The notes below the pieces were generated by a model. The model had not been told where the DNA came from, ran no database searches, and worked only from the letters and a program-made list of their open reading frames with translations. A stretch of 63,247 nt of DNA, taken from positions 1 through 63,247 of the forward strand of contig NZ_LFCT01000006.1 of the NCBI RefSeq assembly GCF_008692605.1. Reading direction: 5' to 3'. Positions 16,943 to 25,518 of the stretch are shown here, one piece after another. Source of the stretch: Sphingobium estronivorans. GTDB lineage: Bacteria; Pseudomonadota; Alphaproteobacteria; Sphingomonadales; Sphingomonadaceae. The first letter of the stretch is position 1. Every line of letters begins with the position of its first letter. The translations under genes were made by a program, and so were the position numbers.

Positions 16943-18967
16943 ATGCGGATTTTTCATGTCTTTCTGATGACAGTGCTTTTGACGTTCGCGCCGGTGGCGG
17001 CGCGGGCGCAAGGCGCGTTCGGGCAGGGTGTTCCCCACATCGCGGCGGAACTGACGGCGGAAACGACGGTGCCGCAGCCGGGCAGGGACGCGACCATTGC
17101 CTTTTCCATGACGCCGGAAGCGGGCTGGCATGGCTATTGGGAAAATCCCGGCGATGCGGGTCTGGGCATGACGGTCAAATGGACGCTGCCCAAGGGCGTG
17201 ACCATCGGCGCGCTGCGTTACCCGGTGCCGGAGACTCTCCTGATCTCGGGCCTGATGAACCATGTCTATGAAGGTCCTTATGGCGTCCTGGCGAAGCTGA
17301 CGCTCGCGCCGGATGTCGCCGCGGGCACGAAGCTGCCGATCACGGTCCGTGCCGACTGGCTGGCCTGCACTGACAAGGTGTGCGTGCCGGAAGGCGCGGA
17401 ATTGCGCCTCGATCTGACCGCCGGAGACGGCACCATCCCGCCATCGCGGCGGGCGCAGTTCGACGGCTGGCGCAGCCATCTGCCCCGACCCCTGGGCGGC
17501 GAGGCGCGCTATGCGGTTGCCGATGGCCGGCTGCGTCTGGCCATTCCCTTTCCGGCGGGCGCCGACGCGCGCGACGTGCATCTCTTCCCGCTCGCCGATG
17601 GCCTGACCCGCTATGCCGCGCCGCAAGCCGTTTCGCGGCAAGGCGACCGCCTGCTGATCGAGACCGAGGTGGGGCAGGGCCTGAAGCCCGGTCCGATGCA
17701 GGCCGTGCTGCGCACCGGCGACCATGTCGGCTTCCTGCTGACCGCCCGGCCCGGAGAGGTTCCGGCTATCCGGTCCGGCACGCTTCGCACCGCGCTGATC
17801 GCGCTCGGCGGAGCCGTGCTGGGCGGTCTGCTGCTCAATATCATGCCCTGTGTTTTCCCGATCCTTGGCCTCAAGGCGATGAAGCTCGCCAAGGCGGGCG
17901 GGGATGAGCATGTCGTCCGCCGTGAAGCGCTGGCCTACGGCCTTGGCATCGTCCTGACCTGCCTTGCGCTGGGCGGGCTGTTGCTGGGACTGCGCGCAGC
18001 GGGCGCGGCGGTCGGCTGGGCGTTCCAGTTGCAGGACCCGCGCATCATCCTTGGCCTGCTGCTGCTGGTGACGGCGATTGCCTTCAACCTCGCCGGGCTG
18101 TTTGAACTCAGCGCCTATGGCGGTGGCGGGAAGCTGGCGGGGAAGGGCGGCCTTGCGGGCGCCTTCTGGACCGGCGTGCTGGTGGCCTTTGTCGCGACGC
18201 CCTGCACCGGGCCGTTCATGGGCGCGGCCATGGGCGCGGCGCTGGTGCTGCCGCTGGCGGCGTCGCTGGCGATCTTTGCCGGACTGGGTCTTGGCCTTGC
18301 GCTGCCGTTCCTGCTGCTGGCCTATCTGCCCGCGCTGCGGACGCGGCTGCCCAAACCCGGCGCATGGATGGGCCGGGTGCAGAAAATCCTGTCCGTGCCG
18401 TTGTTCCTGACGGCGCTCGGCCTGGCGTGGTTGCTCGGCCAGCAGCGGGGCGTGCCCGCCATGACGCTGGGCCTCGGCGCCGCGCTGATCCTCGCGCTGC
18501 TGCTCTGGTGGCTCGGCAGCCGCCAGCATCAGGGCAAGCGCGGCGGCCTGTTGGTGACCGTCGCGGCGCTGGCCCTGCTCGGTGGATCGACCATGCTCTT
18601 GCCCACCCGGGCGCCCGCCGTTGCCGCCGAAGTCGAAGGCCGAATTCCCTTTGACGAAGCCCGCCTTGCCAGCCTGCGCGCTGCCAGCAAGCCGGTGTTC
18701 CTCTATTTCACCGCCGACTGGTGCCTCACCTGCAAGGCGAATGAAGCCGCCGCCATCGACCGCAGCGAAACCCGCGCCGCCTTCGACAAGGCCGGCGTGA
18801 CCGTGATGGTCGGTGACTGGACCAATGCGGACCCCGCCATTACCCGCTTTCTGGAAGGGCAAGGCCGGTCGGGCGTCCCGCTCTATCTGTGGTACGCCCC
18901 CGGCAAGGACGCGCAGACATTGCCCCAGATCCTGACCCCCGCCACCCTGACGGCTTTGGTGTCCTGA
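16943..18967 (+). CDS. dsbD: Thiol:disulfide interchange protein DsbD
   Basis: A 674-residue inner-membrane protein carrying electrons from cytoplasmic thioredoxin to the periplasm. The signal peptide is residues 1-23. The periplasmic N-domain has a Cys pair in ACTDKVCVPEG. The membrane domain (about 280-540) has the two conserved cysteines in NIMPCVFPILG and ATPCTGPFMG. The C-terminal thioredoxin-like domain has C594-x-x-C597 (DWCLTCKAN). All three redox pairs are therefore present. The last base of the stop is the first base of the tlyA start, so the two genes are coupled. Confidence 0.94.
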   Translation: MRIFHVFLMTVLLTFAPVAARAQGAFGQGVPHIAAELTAETTVPQPGRDATIAFSMTPEAGWHGYWENPGDAGLGMTVKWTLPKGVTIGALRYPVPETLLISGLMNHVYEGPYGVLAKLTLAPDVAAGTKLPITVRADWLACTDKVCVPEGAELRLDLTAGDGTIPPSRRAQFDGWRSHLPRPLGGEARYAVADGRLRLAIPFPAGADARDVHLFPLADGLTRYAAPQAVSRQGDRLLIETEVGQGLKPGPMQAVLRTGDHVGFLLTARPGEVPAIRSGTLRTALIALGGAVLGGLLLNIMPCVFPILGLKAMKLAKAGGDEHVVRREALAYGLGIVLTCLALGGLLLGLRAAGAAVGWAFQLQDPRIILGLLLLVTAIAFNLAGLFELSAYGGGGKLAGKGGLAGAFWTGVLVAFVATPCTGPFMGAAMGAALVLPLAASLAIFAGLGLGLALPFLLLAYLPALRTRLPKPGAWMGRVQKILSVPLFLTALGLAWLLGQQRGVPAMTLGLGAALILALLLWWLGSRQHQGKRGGLLVTVAALALLGGSTMLLPTRAPAVAAEVEGRIPFDEARLASLRAASKPVFLYFTADWCLTCKANEAAAIDRSETRAAFDKAGVTVMVGDWTNADPAITRFLEGQGRSGVPLYLWYAPGKDAQTLPQILTPATLTALVS

Positions 18968-19704
18968 TGGCCAAGATCCGCGCCGATCAACTGCTCGTCG
19001 ACAATGGCCTCGCGGAAAGCCGCGCCCGCGCGCAGGCGCTCATCCTCGCGGGCCTCGTCTTCCTGGGCGACAAAAAGATCGACAAGGCCGGGCAGCAGGT
19101 CGCCGCCGACGCCGAACTGGAAGTGAAGGGCCGCGACCATCCCTGGGTCTCGCGCGGGGGCATCAAGCTTGCCCATGCGCTGGAGGCGTTCCACATCGAC
19201 GTGACGGGTGCGGTCGCCATCGATGTCGGCAGCTCGACCGGCGGCTTCACCGACGTATTGCTGACGAACGGCGCGTCGCGGGTCTATGCGGTGGACAGCG
19301 GCACCAACCAGCTTGCCTGGAAGCTGCGCTCCGACCCTCGCGTCATCGTCCATGAACAGACCAGCGCCCGCATCCTGACCGCCGATCACATACCGGAGCC
19401 GGTGGACATCATCGTGTGCGACGCCAGCTTCATCTCGCTGGCCAAGGTGCTGGACCGCCCCTTGAGCTTCGCCCGCCCCGGCGCGCGTCTCATCGCCCTC
19501 ATCAAGCCCCAGTTCGAGGCCGGGCGAGAGGAAGTGGGCAAGGGCGGCGTCGTCCGCGATCCCGCCATCCATCAGCGCGTATGCGACGAAGCGCGCGCAT
19601 GGGCGGAATCCAAAGGCTGGCAGGTGGAGGGCATCGCCACCAGCCCGATCACCGGGCCGCAGGGTAATGTGGAATTTCTCCTCTCCGCCATATTGGGCGG
19701 ATAA
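18967..19704 (+). CDS. tlyA: TlyA family rRNA (cytidine-2'-O)-methyltransferase
   Basis: A 245-residue protein with an N-terminal S4 RNA-binding domain (KIRADQLLVDNGLAESRARA) and a C-terminal FtsJ-like methyltransferase domain with AIDVGSSTGGFTDVLL and the YAVDSGTNQL acidic loop. TlyA proteins 2'-O-methylate cytidines of 16S and 23S rRNA, and some members have been linked to haemolysis. The ATG at 18967 overlaps the dsbD stop by one base. An upstream in-frame ATG at 18889 lies inside dsbD and would add nothing to the S4 domain. Confidence 0.93.
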   Translation: MAKIRADQLLVDNGLAESRARAQALILAGLVFLGDKKIDKAGQQVAADAELEVKGRDHPWVSRGGIKLAHALEAFHIDVTGAVAIDVGSSTGGFTDVLLTNGASRVYAVDSGTNQLAWKLRSDPRVIVHEQTSARILTADHIPEPVDIIVCDASFISLAKVLDRPLSFARPGARLIALIKPQFEAGREEVGKGGVVRDPAIHQRVCDEARAWAESKGWQVEGIATSPITGPQGNVEFLLSAILGG

Positions 19705-19854
19705 TGGGACACTCATCGCATTATTCCCGATCCTGATCTTCTATTCACGGGTTGCAGGACGAACCGTTTCACCGCAAACCGTCAGGCGGCGGCTTGACTC
19801 GGCCTTGAAGGATTCGCTCGAAGCCGCTGAGTAAATCGTGGAGCTTCGTTGCCG

Positions 19855-20403
19855 ATGAACGAGATTGCGTCTCCGGGTCAATTACGCCTCGCCTATCTGC
19901 GCTGGGCGCTGGTTACTGTGCCTGCGATTGTTTTCCTTGGCTTCCTCTCCGGCAAGCTCGCCAATAGTGGTTATGGCAACCGCTGGTTCGCGGCACTGGC
20001 CAAGCCGGAACTGATCCCGCCCGGCTGGGCGTTCGGCGTGGCGTGGACGGTTCTTTATATCCTGATGGCGCTTGCCCTGGCGATCGTCCTCCATGCGCGC
20101 GGCGCGCGGGGGCGGGGGATCGCCATCGCGGCCTTTCTCGTCCAGCTTGCGCTCAACCTCCTCTGGTCGCCGCTCTTCTTTCGCGCGCATCAGGTGGATC
20201 AGGCGCTGGTCCTCATCGTCGTCCTGCTCGCGCTGGTGGCGGTCACGGCGGCGCTTTTCTGGCGGGTCCGGCGCATCGCGGGCCTTTTGCTGCTCCCCTA
20301 TCTGTGCTGGCTGGCCTTTGCATCCTACCTCAACTATGAGATTGGCCGCCTCAATCCGGACGCGGAAAGCCTTGGCAAACCCGCATTCCAGACCCAGATA
20401 TGA
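19855..20403 (+). CDS. tspO: TspO/MBR family protein
   Basis: A 182-residue five-helix membrane protein. Family signs include WFAALAKPELIPPGWAFGVA, the W-rich helix AWTVLYILMALALAIVL, NLLWSPLFF, and the terminal WLAFASYLNYEIGRLN. TspO binds tetrapyrroles and sterols; in alphaproteobacteria it modulates porphyrin export and pigment genes. The start could also be the TTG at 19849, nearer to the GTGGAG (19838-19843); I chose the ATG. It stands alone, 150 bp after tlyA. Confidence 0.93.
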   Translation: MNEIASPGQLRLAYLRWALVTVPAIVFLGFLSGKLANSGYGNRWFAALAKPELIPPGWAFGVAWTVLYILMALALAIVLHARGARGRGIAIAAFLVQLALNLLWSPLFFRAHQVDQALVLIVVLLALVAVTAALFWRVRRIAGLLLLPYLCWLAFASYLNYEIGRLNPDAESLGKPAFQTQI

Positions 20404-20448
20404 TTTTTGGCGGCCTGAAAGGGGCGCCCCATACAAGGACCAAGCATC

Positions 20449-20739
20449 ATGCAGAGCGAAAACCGCTTTTTCGACGACCTTGCCAAGCTGGTGAATGGCG
20501 CGGCCGGAACGGTCGCGGGCATGAGCCGCGAGTTCGAAACCAATGCCCGCGAAAAGGCCAAGCAGTGGATCGGTGGCATGGATTTCGTCAGCCGCGACGA
20601 ATTCGATGCGATGAAGGCGCTGGCCGCCGCCGCCCGCGAAGAGGTGGAGTTGCTGAAGGCCCGCCTCGACGCGCTGGAGGGCAAGGCCCCCGAACCCGTC
20701 ACGAAGACGGTCCGCGCAAAAGGCAAAGACGCGGAATAA
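20449..20739 (+). CDS. ubiK: Accessory factor UbiK (BMFP domain)
   Basis: A 96-residue acidic, helical protein starting MQSENRFFDDLAKLVNGAAG. Its second half is a coiled coil (SRDEFDAMKALAAAAREEVE, then LLKARLDALEG) ending in a basic tail. This matches UbiK/YqiC, which partners UbiJ as an assembly or lipid-access factor for aerobic ubiquinone synthesis. UbiJ is not in the window. It follows tspO by 45 bp with the same orientation. Confidence 0.88.
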   Translation: MQSENRFFDDLAKLVNGAAGTVAGMSREFETNAREKAKQWIGGMDFVSRDEFDAMKALAAAAREEVELLKARLDALEGKAPEPVTKTVRAKGKDAE

Positions 20740-20774
20740 GCGGCGTTTTTGCCCGCCCGCCTTTGGTTGTCCAC

Positions 20775-20816
20775 GCATTTTTCCATGGCCGTGCTTTCCC
20801 CGGCGTGGAAAAATGC
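20775..20816. promoter_or_regulatory. 11 bp perfect inverted repeat ahead of the YbjN gene
   Basis: GCATTTTTCCA at 20775-20785 pairs with TGGAAAAATGC at 20806-20816 across a 20-base spacer. The right arm runs into GCTCTAAGG and ends 14 bp before the YbjN ATG. A similar AAATGCTCTAA occurs at 22255 before the asparaginase gene. It could be an operator or a stem that hides the ribosome binding site; the role is inference. Confidence 0.4.
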
Positions 20817-20830
20817 TCTAAGGCGCCCTG

Positions 20831-21337
20831 ATGATGGACAGCGACGAATTTGAAAATGGCGGCCAGGAAGCCGCGCCGATCGACATGCTGGCCGCCTATT
20901 TCGAGGCGCATGGCTGGAGTTTCGATCAGGTGGGCGAAGACGAAATCGTCGCCAGCACCCAGGGGTCCTGGGCTCAATATGAACTGCGCGGCATCTGGCG
21001 CGATGAAGATCAGGTGCTCCAACTGCTTGCGCTGCCCGACATCCGGGTGAATGACGACAAGCGTTCAGCCATCTATGAAACGCTGGGCCTCATCAACGAA
21101 CAGCTCTGGCTCGGTCATTTCGAGCTTTGGTCGTCGAGCGGCATTGTCCTTTTCCGCCACGGCGCGCTGCTGGGCGCGGGCGGCACGCTGACGCTCGACC
21201 AGGCGCAGATCCTGATCGAAACCGCGATCGACGAGTGCGAACGCTTCTATCCGGTATTTCAGTTCGTGCTCTGGGGCGGCAAGACCCCGACCGAAGCGAT
21301 TTCCGCCAGCCTGATCGAAACCCGCGGCGAAGCTTGA
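20831..21337 (+). CDS. YbjN domain-containing protein
   Basis: A 168-residue protein with the YbjN fold signs: PIDMLAAYFEAHGWSFDQV at the N-terminus, a central beta region (GSWAQYELRGIWRDEDQVLQ), and FYPVFQFVLWGGKTPTEAI near the end. YbjN proteins resemble type III secretion chaperones and are reported to stabilise proteins or affect motility and stress responses. The exact role is unknown. Its end overlaps a TTG that could start proC, and proC probably forms an operon with it. Confidence 0.85.
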   Translation: MMDSDEFENGGQEAAPIDMLAAYFEAHGWSFDQVGEDEIVASTQGSWAQYELRGIWRDEDQVLQLLALPDIRVNDDKRSAIYETLGLINEQLWLGHFELWSSSGIVLFRHGALLGAGGTLTLDQAQILIETAIDECERFYPVFQFVLWGGKTPTEAISASLIETRGEA

Positions 21338-21348
21338 GTAGCTCTTCC

Positions 21349-22161
21349 ATGACCCCAATCTGGCCCGATCATCTGTTCCTTGTTGGCTGCGGCAATATGG
21401 CGGGGCAGATGCTGTCGCGCTGGCTCGCCTGCGGGCTCGATCCCGCCCGCGTTACAGTGCTGCGCCCCAGCGGCAAACCCGTGGCGGAGGGCGTCCGGGT
21501 GGTCACCGACTATCCCGCCGCGCTGTCCAACGGGACGACCGTGCTGCTGGGCATGAAGCCCTATCAATTGGGCGATGTGGCAAGGTTGCTCGCGCCGCTT
21601 TGCACGGGTGACACGCGGATCGTCTCGATCCTCGCGGGGACGCCGCTTGCCGAATTGCGGGCGCGTTTCGCGCAGGCGGGCGAAGTCGTCCGCGCCATGC
21701 CCAACCTGCCGGTGGGGATAGGGGAGGGCGTTACCGCGCTTCACGCCGATGCCGCGCTCCCGACCGCTTCGCGCGCTGCCGTCGAAGCCTTCATCGCGCC
21801 GCTGGGCCTTGCCGAGTGGATTGCCGATGAGCGGCAATTCAACGAAGTCACGGCGCTGTCGGGCTGCGGCCCGGCCTTCCTATTCCGCTTCATCGATGCC
21901 TTCGCCCGTGCGGGTGAGGCGCTGGGCCTGCCCGCCGATCAGGCGGCGCGCATGGCGCTCGCCACGATGCGCGGTTCGGCCAGCATGGCGGCTCAGGCCA
22001 GCGAAAGCCCGGCGATCCTCGCGGACCAAGTCGCCAGTCCGGGCGGCATGACCCGGCAGGGGTTGAATGTGCTGGACGCGGACGACCGGTTGCTGAAGCT
22101 GCTCACCGACACGCTTGTCGCCGCCCGCGACCGGGGTGAGGAAATGGCGAAAGGCGGGTAA
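21349..22161 (+). CDS. proC: Pyrroline-5-carboxylate reductase
   Basis: A 270-residue enzyme for the last step of proline synthesis, reducing pyrroline-5-carboxylate with NADPH. The dinucleotide loop FLVGCGNMAGQML opens the protein, with GMKPYQL and RAMPNLPVGIGEG in the middle. The C-terminal dimer domain has the signature FNEVTALSGCGPAF and VASPGGMTRQGL. The length is normal for the family. The ATG at 21349 is chosen; a TTG at 21334 overlapping the YbjN stop (TTGA) would add five residues. Confidence 0.95.
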   Translation: MTPIWPDHLFLVGCGNMAGQMLSRWLACGLDPARVTVLRPSGKPVAEGVRVVTDYPAALSNGTTVLLGMKPYQLGDVARLLAPLCTGDTRIVSILAGTPLAELRARFAQAGEVVRAMPNLPVGIGEGVTALHADAALPTASRAAVEAFIAPLGLAEWIADERQFNEVTALSGCGPAFLFRFIDAFARAGEALGLPADQAARMALATMRGSASMAAQASESPAILADQVASPGGMTRQGLNVLDADDRLLKLLTDTLVAARDRGEEMAKGG

Positions 22162-22190
22162 GGCCAAGCCCGCGCGGCGCTTGAGCGCTG

Positions 22191-22250
22191 CCAAGTCGTG
22201 AAGTGTCAGCATCTCAGCGACTTGGTATAAAGCCGCCGGTTCACGGCTTT
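22191..22250 (+). promoter_or_regulatory. Two stem-loops in the asparaginase leader
   Basis: CCAAGTCG (22191-22198) pairs with CGACTTGG (22218-22225), and AAAGCCG (22229-22235) pairs with CGGCTTT (22244-22250). Neither is followed by a T-run. They lie between proC and the asparaginase ATG at 22297 and could be a leader structure or a processing site. Confidence 0.35.
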
Positions 22251-22296
22251 GCTGAAATGCTCTAAAGAGGCGGCCAATCCGCCTTGGAGTCCTGCC

Positions 22297-22800
22297 ATGT
22301 TGCCCCCCCAAACGCCCATCCTGCTGCTCACCACCGGCGGGACCATCGACAAGATCTATTTCGACGCGCTGTCGGATTATCAGGTCGGGGAAACGGTGAT
22401 GGCCAAGCTGCTGGAGATCGCCCGCGTCAAGCGCCCCTTCCGGGTCGAGGAAGTGGTGCGCAAGGACAGTCTGGAACTGGACGATGCCGATCGCGCGCTG
22501 ATCCGCGACCGCGTGGCGGCGGCGCCGGAATGCCATGTCATCATCACCCATGGCACTGATACGATGACCGAGACGGCAAAGTTGCTCTCTGCCATCCCCG
22601 GCAAGACGGTGGTGCTGGTCGGCGCGCTGGCCCCGGCGCGCTTCGGCGAGAGCGACGCCAGCTTCAACCTCGGCATGGCCTTCGCCACGGTTCAGGTGGC
22701 GGAGCCGGGGGTCTATATCACGATGAGCGGATCGGTGTTTCGCGCCGACAAAGTGGTGAAGGACAGAGCCAGGGGGGCGTTCGTTCCCGTCGAGGAATGA
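22297..22800 (+). CDS. Asparaginase N-domain protein (single domain)
   Basis: A 167-residue protein carrying both N-domain signatures of L-asparaginases: LLLTTGGTIDKIYF with the nucleophilic Thr, and ITHGTDTMTETAK. The C-terminal domain of a normal 330-residue enzyme is absent, and the ORF ends cleanly with no related sequence after it. Such short stand-alone forms occur in proteobacteria, so this is probably a genuine small family rather than a truncation. Whether it hydrolyses asparagine is unknown. The repeat copy 2 follows its stop. Confidence 0.85.
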   Translation: MLPPQTPILLLTTGGTIDKIYFDALSDYQVGETVMAKLLEIARVKRPFRVEEVVRKDSLELDDADRALIRDRVAAAPECHVIITHGTDTMTETAKLLSAIPGKTVVLVGALAPARFGESDASFNLGMAFATVQVAEPGVYITMSGSVFRADKVVKDRARGAFVPVEE

Positions 22801-22828
22801 TGGATTTCCGCTTCCGGCATTGCCACCC

Positions 22829-22893
22829 TTATACCATCGTGCTCGGTCTTCGACCGATCACAAGTGGGTTTCGCTCAAGCGCCGCGCGGGCTT
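22829..22893 (+). repeat. 65 bp intergenic repeat, copy 2
   Basis: It matches 15091-15155 at 62 of 65 positions in the same orientation and includes the TCGGTC-TTC-GACCGA stem. It sits in the 104 bp gap between the converging asparaginase and flippase genes, the same context as copy 1. Confidence 0.85.
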
Positions 22894-22904
22894 GAACCTT
22901 GCTA

Positions 22905-24215
22905 TTAGCCAAGCATGACGCGACGGCTCGCCAGGCTCATCATCGCAAAGCCGATGATGGAGGCGATGACATTGGCCGCCGCAGCGCCGATGGTGCCATA
23001 GAGCGGCAGCAGCGCCGCCTGCATCCCCAGCAGCAGCACGGTCGACACCAGCGTGATGCGCAGCGACAGGCTGGACCGGTCGGTCGCCATCAGCAGCGGG
23101 CGATAGCTCACGCCCACCAGATCGATGCAGGCCGCGATCCCGAGCAGCACCAGCAGCGGATAGGCCGGCAGAAACGCCTTCCCCGCGATCAGCCCCAACA
23201 GCGGATGACCGACGGTCAGTATCAGCCCAATGATGACCGCGCCGGCGATCAGCGCCAGCCGGTTGGTCCGCCGGAACAGCGTCCCCAGCGCCTCATGTCC
23301 CTGGCTGGAATGGGTGCGGCTCAGTTCCACGAAGATGCTGCGGGACAACAGGCCGGAAATCTTGGTCAGCGAATTGGCGAGCTGGTTGGCGAGCCGATAC
23401 AGCCCTGCGCCGGTCGGCCCGACGAACAGGCCGACCACCAGCACCGCCACCTGCTGCCCCATGGACGAGAGGGTGGTCTGCAAATTGGTCGCGGTCAGGA
23501 AACCGACGATGCCGGGATTTTCCGCCCGCGCGTCTAGCGCCTTGCCCGCTCGCCAGCTGCCCAGCTTCTCACCGCCGATCCGGAACGCCAACAGCCAGTA
23601 GCTCGTCGCGCAGAGCAGCTCGGCCGCCCCCCAGGCGATCAGGAAGCCAGTGATATTGGGCATCAGCACCCAGGCGAGTGCGGCGCCGATCATCCGTCCG
23701 ACCGGGATCATCGTTTCGGCAAAGGCGCCCGAATCGAAACGGTCGAACAGCCGCAGCACGCCGGTCGGGCTGGACCGGATGGTGATCATCGTCACCATGC
23801 AGAAGATCCAGGCCTGCCACCCCATGCCCGACGACAATTGCATCAGCGGCCCGAAGACGAGGATGATGAAGGCCGCGATCAGCCCGCCCACCGCCGCAGA
23901 GGTGAGGTCGATCAGGATGCAGAAGCGCAGCACCCGGTTGAGCGCATCGCCGTTGCCGGCGGCCAGATGCGGCTGGCCATAGCGCACCACGATCTGCCAG
24001 CTGTCGAAACTGACCAGCGTCTGGATGACATTGGCGGCGCTCAGCACCAGCGCGAACCGGCCGAAGTCCGCGACGCCCAGCGTCCGCGTGACGATGGCCA
24101 GATAGGCCAGGCTCAATATCCCGCCCACGCCCTTGCCGCCCAGCAGCCATCCGGTATTTGCCAGGATGCGGGCAAAGCCTTCCTGAGCGCCACCCGATCC
24201 GCGCTTGATCTTCAC
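22905..24215 (-). CDS. Oligosaccharide flippase (Wzx/MATE-like) family protein
   Basis: A 436-residue polytopic membrane protein with about 12-14 hydrophobic segments. It begins with the typical ILANTGWLLGGKGVGGILSL and LAIVTRTLGVADFGRFALV and shows the Wzx-like GPTGAGLYRLANQLANSLTK. Members move lipid-linked sugars across the inner membrane. It starts at GTG 24215. The neighbouring nucleotidyltransferase, CDP-alcohol transferase and glycosyltransferase suggest that it exports the product of that cluster. Substrate unknown. Confidence 0.88.
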   Translation of the reverse strand: MKIKRGSGGAQEGFARILANTGWLLGGKGVGGILSLAYLAIVTRTLGVADFGRFALVLSAANVIQTLVSFDSWQIVVRYGQPHLAAGNGDALNRVLRFCILIDLTSAAVGGLIAAFIILVFGPLMQLSSGMGWQAWIFCMVTMITIRSSPTGVLRLFDRFDSGAFAETMIPVGRMIGAALAWVLMPNITGFLIAWGAAELLCATSYWLLAFRIGGEKLGSWRAGKALDARAENPGIVGFLTATNLQTTLSSMGQQVAVLVVGLFVGPTGAGLYRLANQLANSLTKISGLLSRSIFVELSRTHSSQGHEALGTLFRRTNRLALIAGAVIIGLILTVGHPLLGLIAGKAFLPAYPLLVLLGIAACIDLVGVSYRPLLMATDRSSLSLRITLVSTVLLLGMQAALLPLYGTIGAAAANVIASIIGFAMMSLASRRVMLG

Positions 24216-24334
24216 TGAAACTCGGGCCTTTCGTTGTGACGCCGCCGTCCGGGCGCGCGCCTATCTAGGATTGGGAGGGATGCGATGCAACACAGGCTGT
24301 TCCTGGCGAGCCCTTTGCTTTAAGGCGGCGGCCC

Positions 24335-25102
24335 ATGAGTATCACCAAAGCCATCATCCTTTCCGCGGGCCAAGGGTCGCGCTTGCTGCCGCTGACCCGC
24401 GACGTTCCCAAATGCATGATCGACTTCAACGGCCGGACCCTCATCAGTTGGCAGATCGCGGCGCTGGTCGCCAATGGCGTGACCGATATCGTCGTCGTCA
24501 CCGGCTTCCGCACCGAGCGGGTGGAGGATCATGCGCTGCAACTCTACCGCGACACCGGCGCGCGCATCCGCACCATGTTCAATCCCTTCTTCCAGGTCGC
24601 GGACAATCTGGGCACCTGCTGGATCGTGCGGGAGGAGATGGACCGCGACTTCATCATCCTCAACGGCGACACCATCGTGTCGGACGAGATCGTGGCGAAG
24701 CTGATCGAGGGTGCGCAGGACGCCATCACCGTCACTGTCGACGTGAAACCGGGCGATTACGACGATGACGACATGAAGGTGAACCGGGACGAGACGGGCC
24801 GCCTGCACGCCATCGGCAAGCGGCTGTTGCCGCCCGACACCAACGCCGAATCCATCGGTATGCTGGCGTTCAGGGGCGAGGGGCCCGCGATCTTCCGCAA
24901 CCAGATCGATCAGATGATGCGGACGCCCGAGGGCGTCGAGCGCTGGTATCTGCGCGCCATCGACCTCATCGCCAAGGGCAATCGCATCGGCACCGTCTCG
25001 ATCGAGGGGCTGGACTGGCAGGAGGTCGACTTCCCGCAGGATGTCGAAGCGGCGAAGGCGCTTACCGCCCGCTGGCTGGCCGAAGGGCGCTACGCGAAAT
25101 AA
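24335..25102 (+). CDS. Sugar- or alcohol-phosphate nucleotidyltransferase
   Basis: A 255-residue NTP_transferase protein. The N-terminus IILSAGQGSRLLPLTRDVPK holds the nucleotide loop and catalytic R/K residues. NGDTIVSDEIV carries the metal-binding D, and DWQEVDFPQDVEAA gives the second acidic site. The layout resembles phosphocholine and inositol-phosphate cytidylyltransferases more than hexose-1-phosphate enzymes, because the C-terminal sugar-specific insertions are lacking. A CDP-alcohol phosphatidyltransferase nearby supports a CDP-alcohol product, by inference. AAGGCGG precedes the ATG. Its 3' end overlaps the HIT gene on the other strand by 13 bp. Confidence 0.88.
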   Translation: MSITKAIILSAGQGSRLLPLTRDVPKCMIDFNGRTLISWQIAALVANGVTDIVVVTGFRTERVEDHALQLYRDTGARIRTMFNPFFQVADNLGTCWIVREEMDRDFIILNGDTIVSDEIVAKLIEGAQDAITVTVDVKPGDYDDDDMKVNRDETGRLHAIGKRLLPPDTNAESIGMLAFRGEGPAIFRNQIDQMMRTPEGVERWYLRAIDLIAKGNRIGTVSIEGLDWQEVDFPQDVEAAKALTARWLAEGRYAK

Positions 25103-25518
25103 GGCTTCAGCCAATCGGTCAGCGCGGCGATCTGCCCAGGGGTGAGCTTCACCGCGTTGCCGAGATCGGGCTGCCCCGGCCATCCGGCGTCGGAGGCTGC
25201 GACGCCCGCCTGTTCGCGGCTGCCTTCATAGCGGGGCAGCACGTGGAAATGGACGTGCGGATCGACCATCATCAACATCAGATAATTGATCTTCGCATAG
25301 CCGACGGCTTGGGCGAGCGCGCGTTCGATCGCCTTGGTCACGGTGGCGAGTTCGGCATGGGCTTCGCTCGGCAAGTCTCCGAAGGCCGTGGCGTCGGACT
25401 TCGCCGCCAGCACCAGCGATCCCAGCGTCGGTTGCGCCGGTCGCAGCAGGACGACCCAATGGGTGAACTCGGCGATCAGGGTCGCTGGGAAGCCGAATTT
25501 GTCGATCGTCGCGTTCAT
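25090..25518 (-). CDS. HIT family protein
   Basis: A 142-residue histidine-triad protein with HVHFHVLPR, giving the H-x-H-x-H catalytic motif. HIT proteins hydrolyse or transfer nucleotides from dinucleotides and nucleoside phosphoramidates. The ATG at 25518 overlaps the stop of the CDP-alcohol transferase (ATGA), so it is the second gene of that operon. A role in clearing CDP- or AP4A-type nucleotides in the pathway is possible but not shown. Confidence 0.9.
   Translation of the reverse strand: MNATIDKFGFPATLIAEFTHWVVLLRPAQPTLGSLVLAAKSDATAFGDLPSEAHAELATVTKAIERALAQAVGYAKINYLMLMMVDPHVHFHVLPRYEGSREQAGVAASDAGWPGQPDLGNAVKLTPGQIAALTDWLKPYFA

Noticed and set aside
15126..16967. 613-codon open frame on the plus strand
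   Set aside because: It is antisense to the secreted alkaline phosphatase, which has a signal peptide and all catalytic residues.
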